DNA of 64,000 bases from Membranipora membranacea (taxonomy: Eukaryota; Bryozoa; Gymnolaemata; Cheilostomatida; Membraniporidae), in assembly GCA_914767715.1 (NCBI GenBank), contig OU612075.1:11780001-11844000 (forward strand). Direction: 5' to 3'. Below the pieces are notes generated by a model that saw nothing but the letters and a program-made list of their open reading frames with translations, searched no databases and was not told the DNA's origin. Numbering within the stretch: the stretch's first letter is position 1; each line of letters starts with the position of its first letter. A program made the position numbers and the translations under genes. This document shows, piece by piece, positions 59,965 through 64,000 of the stretch.

Positions 59965-60080
59965 AGTTTAACCTCTCAAACTGTGCTGGGAAAACTGGTA
60001 GAAGCATCAAGTCATCAACCACAGTGGTTGATGGTGAAATTCTACTACCAGCTTTCCCGGCACAGTTTGAGGGCTTCAAC
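59965..60080. repeat. Near-perfect 110-bp palindrome
   Basis: CCTCTCAAACTGTGCTGGGA at the left pairs with CCCGGCACAGTTTGAGGG at the right, ACTGGTAGAAG pairs with CTACTACCAG, and the centre is the perfect ATCAACCAC-A-GTGGTTGAT. It can form a long hairpin or cruciform. MITE-like; non-coding. Confidence 0.8.
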
Positions 60081-60446
60081 TAGTCTCACCCTGGAGATAT
60101 GTTAGCTCCCAGTGATCAAAGGTGAAAAAGTGGAGATATTGGTAAAATTGATCTGAGTCTGTATGTTAGAAGATCATTTCTAGATAGAAAACCATGATGA
60201 TATTAATACAAACACAGTTTCTCAGAATTTTGCCCCCTATGAAGTGTGTGCACAACCCTTCTGTTTTGGTCAAGATACTAGACACAATATTTAAGTGCAG
60301 ATTCACTGAATTTTAAATTAAATTCATATGAATGTTCATATGAGTTAAAAGATCTGTGTATCATATTCGATTGATAAGTATAATATTCATACCTGAGTAC
60401 ATCTTCGATTCAGTGGCGTATATTAGCATATATTAGTATATTTCGT

Positions 60447-60540
60447 GAATGGCTGAATAGCTCAGTGTGTAGAGCGTCTGCCTAAATATCACTGATAATA
60501 AAATTGTTGTGTGTTCGAATCCCATCAAGGTCAGGTTTTT
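60447..60540 (+). mobile_element. tRNA-derived SINE
   Basis: TAGCTCAGTGTGTAGAGCG is a good A box and GTGTTCGAATCCC at 60510-60522 a good B box, but they are separated by about 35 bases more AT-rich than any tRNA arm, and the T stem does not pair. So it is a SINE head rather than a working tRNA. Confidence 0.55.
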
Positions 60541-60675
60541 TCAATTGGGTGCTTTATAACTGGAGCATTTTTACCGTAATCTTTTACTGCTATTGCGTTG
60601 TTTTCTGAAAGTACCCAACAGCTCAGTGCTCACCTCTCTGCTTGCACTATTTGCTACCGATATGCAAAAATTTCC

Positions 60676-61262
60676 GTGGTGGGAGGGCGCTTAAAGTGGC
60701 ATACAACCCTGCACCACTAGTTATGAATCCACTTGCAATTTACTTTCACAGATAGGCAGCATACTCAACAATGAAAATCCTAGGTATAAGCACCGCAGGG
60801 CAGTCAGCAGCCCCTAAACCCCTATGGCTTCAAAAAAACTGAATTAAATTGGGAAGCTATGTTTTGTTTATAATCTCATAGAAAAGCGTAATTTCTTTTT
60901 ATTGAAGGCAAAAACATTGTTTTTGTAGATGATTTTTCAATTGACATGCCTGTTTATGTATTAGATTAAAACAATCGAAAGATAGCTGCTTTAAATCCAG
61001 AAACAAATAGTTTTCTCCATCAACATTTTCCAGCAATACATTTATTTTGAGAGTATTAACACTTGGCCAATCATATTGGGAATGCCTGATACTGAAACAA
61101 AATGGTGGAAGAGAGTTTGCTATTAAAATAATTAAAATAATTAAAGTTTTCTAATTTAATATTTGTTTCTAACATGCAAGTTTAGAAAGAGTAAATCATT
61201 ACGCAGCAAATATCAAAATATAACTTTTATGGTTGTCTGCTACTTTAAGCGCCCCTCCCACA
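60676..61262. mobile_element. Inverted-repeat element with GGGAGGG-CGCTTAAAG ends
   Basis: The left end GTGGTGGGAGGGCGCTTAAA continues GTGGCATACAACC; the right end, in reverse, is GTGTGGGAGGGGCGCTTAAA then GTAGCAGACAACC. About 33-bp inverted repeats and 587 bp overall, AT-rich inside. I could not define a target duplication, so the outer border is approximate. A GC-rich hairpin patch follows directly at 61271-61308. Confidence 0.65.
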
Positions 61263-61270
61263 CCCTCCCC

Positions 61271-61308
61271 GCCACGCTTACGGCGTGTGGATCGGGCTGC
61301 GCCCGATC
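61271..61308. repeat. GC-rich double hairpin
   Basis: CACGC-TTACG-GCGTG (61274-61288) is followed at once by the perfect GATCGGGC-TGC-GCCCGATC (61290-61308). An island of GC in AT-rich DNA, like the one at 43555. Confidence 0.8.
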
Positions 61309-64000
61309 ATTATGCTCATCTCTAAAAAGTCAGTGAGTGAAATTTTTTAGAATATACGTCCCTGCTTCGATTACTTCCAGACATCACTGTGCTGGCTTGT
61401 AACAGATATTATTATCAGAGTATTGCGCTTTTGCCATTGAGCTAGGCTCTCTCAATAATCTCTTGGCTTTGTTATTTGTGTGCTTTCATCAAGCTTTCTT
61501 GTGCCTTGTTTTCTCTATTGCCCTTATGTTTGTATCACCTAATCAGTTCCATGTAAAATAACAAGGCCCTGCAGTTGACAGTTATTCAATCTAACATCAT
61601 TATAATTAGTATAGTCCCATTCAAAGGTATGCCCGAAGAATTAGATTTTATTTTGGTAACGGTTTTATGTATGTAGTATTTATTGGCAGTTATATCCGAC
61701 CTATTTGCACTGTACCATTTTTTTATACTTTGTGAGCTGCCCATGTGTAAATTATTTTTGAATAGGGAATTGTCTTATTAGTGTTCACATTTCATTACAA
61801 ATACAACTGTCTGAAATCATTTCAAATGAGTCTCATGAAAAATGTCAAAAAAGAACCAGTAACTTCGTCATTTCTACATTTTTGACAACTGCATACATTA
61901 TCAGAAATTATGTACTTATAATTCTCTGTACACTTTAATTCTCTTGCAGTATTATCATGCTCCTTTTTTCATTAATTTACGTTACTTTCCTTTTAGATTA
62001 TTGTGAATAAACATGGACATGATCGCGACCATGTCTTGCGCAGTCACCACTCTGCTAAGCATTAATTTGCGCGGGAACAAAAGAGGAGCACAACTATGTC
62101 ATAACCAGAAGATTGTCTAACCCGTCTGCTATCCTTCACAGCTCTCTGCTCATCTTAGTGAGGTATTTACATATAGCTTAACCACCTCAACAAGAAATAT
62201 TCTACCATGTTTAACCCGCCTTAGTTGTCACAGTGTTGTGATAAAACCAAGTTGTATTTGTTATGTAAACTAATCAGACCTAAACCTAGTAGTGGTGGTG
62301 AGCACCAGAGCGTAGGTGGCAGGTAATGGGAAGCATTTTTGTCGGCTTCAGCTCAAAATAATCTTTTTTTATGGTAATGTAGCCCGCTACCAAGTTCACA
62401 CCGGTGCTGCAACAATGCTGAAACACTGTATCAGGGAGGGATTGAGGCTAGTTTTCAGCCCACCAGATTATAAAGACTCGGCTAGAACTTCATGGCCTTT
62501 CAACAAATGGTTCCACTGAGAAGTTAAAATCCGCTTTATGCCAGGTTATAATTAATTAACTCATTTCCAACCTAAAGATCATCTGCATCTACTAAGCTTG
62601 AAAAGAGGAGCGGGATTGTATACCCAGGAGAATGCAGATTGGTAATGGCATTGATACGGTAATAATCTCTAGTTCTTTTCTATACTAAACTAGAAGTTAC
62701 ATAATAGGTAGATGTCATAATGTAATGAACCATTTTGAGGGTGTGGCCAGGATAAAGATTCTGTTTATATGTCTGTCTATGTTATCAGCTCGATAGCTCA
62801 GAGTTATCGAGGTAACCGAGAGATACAACATAATTATAATATTATAGTGCATATACCACTGCACAAAGCTTAGGTTTACAGTTAGAAACCATTACTCAAG
62901 CGCTGTTTCGACGCCTTCTCGAGTACAACCTCCTCATGACCGGCCCCAGCAGCATGCAGCCACCCCTGTGTGTTAATGCGCATCTTATTCCATCACTTCC
63001 AGCCCTCAGCCCTATTGGTATTTTGCATATTGGCATGTTGTTATCTAACACTGATCTTCATCAATAATTCAAACTGCCCTCTTCACTTATTACCAGCCCC
63101 AGCGTGACGATTCTGGTAATAATACAGTTCACTATTGTACTATCTTAGCTTGTAATAAACATAATAGTAATTTATTGATAAGTGGTTAGCATTCATACAG
63201 TTTTAACAGCAAATTTATTCACCTCTTGGAAGAGGTAAATAGCCAGTAGAAATTATAGAGGGGATTTAGTTACACCTGATATAACATGTTTGACAAAAAA
63301 CCTTAATGTTAGTTTGATTGTGGTGAAACTTGTGTGTCAAATTTGGATCAACCAAGGCCTGATGTGAGCAAAGAAGGCAAGTTTTTAAATATTAAAATTT
63401 TGTATGGAAAAGTGCTATAAACCGGAAACCAATGATGTGACCATTTGCGATATTCTAACTGTCTACGGGTATAGAAAATGAAATCAACAACAGCAACTGA
63501 TAGATATTGTCACTTCGCAGCAGGCTGTATCCATGAGTTTCAAAGTGGTAGGGCCAGGTGGGGTGGGTGCGGGTAGGGCACTATAGCGCCTTTCCGCAAG
63601 GGACGTATGGGGAAAAAAATTTAAAAATCGAAGCAATATATTTCAAACTCAGACAACACCTATAATCGCACTAATATAAAACACTTCATTGTTGTGAACC
63701 GACACATCCTACTGACATCAGAGATGTGTTATATCTGTTAGAATAACAATAATTCTGAGGGGAGGAGGTCTTAGAGGTCATCGGTGTAGGTAAGCTGTTT
63801 TTTGAGTGTACAACCTCAAACCATTTTCATATAACAACTTATAAGCTATGGTATTTTTTGATTTTACACAATATTGTTTGGCAGGCAACGACATCATGTA
63901 GGGATGTAAGATATATACCAGGTATAAATAATGGTTGAGATTACACAGCATTCAACATGATATGTTAAATGTCCAATGGCTCCGATGTTACATCTGATCC
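61309..64000. other. Terminal intergenic stretch, nothing recognised
   Basis: About 2.7 kb of AT-rich DNA with accidental open frames. The 67-codon frame at 62316 matches nothing known. No RNA gene or element border was seen. Confidence 0.35.

Noticed and set aside
60451-60535. A functional tRNA gene
   Set aside because: A and B boxes are good, but the T stem does not pair, the acceptor arms do not match and the spacing is too long. Kept as a SINE.
1-64000. CRISPR arrays, operons, ribosome binding sites and prophage
   Set aside because: Spliceosomal introns, LINEs and animal protein families show the DNA is eukaryotic. The regular arrays lack spacer-repeat structure.

Overview
The window looks like nuclear DNA of an invertebrate animal. 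Genes are split by spliceosomal introns with GT..AG borders, intergenic DNA is AT-rich, and the protein families are metazoan: EGF-repeat membrane protein, ALDH2, secreted Kunitz inhibitor and rhodopsin-like GPCR. Many kinds of mobile element are packed between and inside the genes. The species cannot be named from the sequence alone.

Layout. 1-1640: a relic of a LINE reverse transcriptase on the minus strand, split by a non-autonomous hAT-like element (8-bp duplication CTCTAGAT). 2070-2262: a palindromic repeat. 3626-7175: a P-element-like transposon with inverted repeats of about 770 bp, the 8-bp duplication GTTGTAGC and one THAP-domain exon; a 377-bp TTAA-duplicating element sits inside its left arm. 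8788-12240: a six-exon gene for a 223-residue type I membrane protein with three EGF domains. 13796-23917: an eleven-exon gene for mitochondrial aldehyde dehydrogenase (516 residues, all catalytic residues present), with three copies of one hairpin repeat in its introns. 25453-26424: a three-exon secreted double-Kunitz inhibitor (136 residues). 27052-31240: a block made of a LINE 3' end and a decayed Ty3/gypsy pol region, bracketed by a 28-bp direct repeat; the left copy has a heptamer expanded to twelve copies. 32239-34482: a foldback element whose long arms are built of short tandem repeats, with 8-bp duplication TATTATGT. About 37980-40490: a satellite with a 173-174-bp period. 45204-45718: a short relative of the P-like element (8-bp duplication GTTATAAC). 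47283-47976: a GPCR pseudogene. 52966-53928: an intact intronless GPCR of the same family. 54320-54633: a second TTAA element. 55527-56059: a GPCR TM7 remnant beside another LINE fragment. 56100-64000: mostly without genes, with a tRNA-derived SINE, a near-perfect palindrome and an inverted-repeat element.

The three plus-strand genes (EGF protein, ALDH2, Kunitz) are tandem neighbours but have unrelated jobs, and nothing suggests co-regulation. The GPCR and its relics suggest a local receptor family that expanded by tandem duplication and then partly decayed. The most unusual content is structural: mobile elements nested so that their order of insertion can be read, a P-like family with very long inverted repeats, a foldback element with repeat-built arms, the bracketed gypsy/LINE block, and a set of perfect hairpins with three-base loops.
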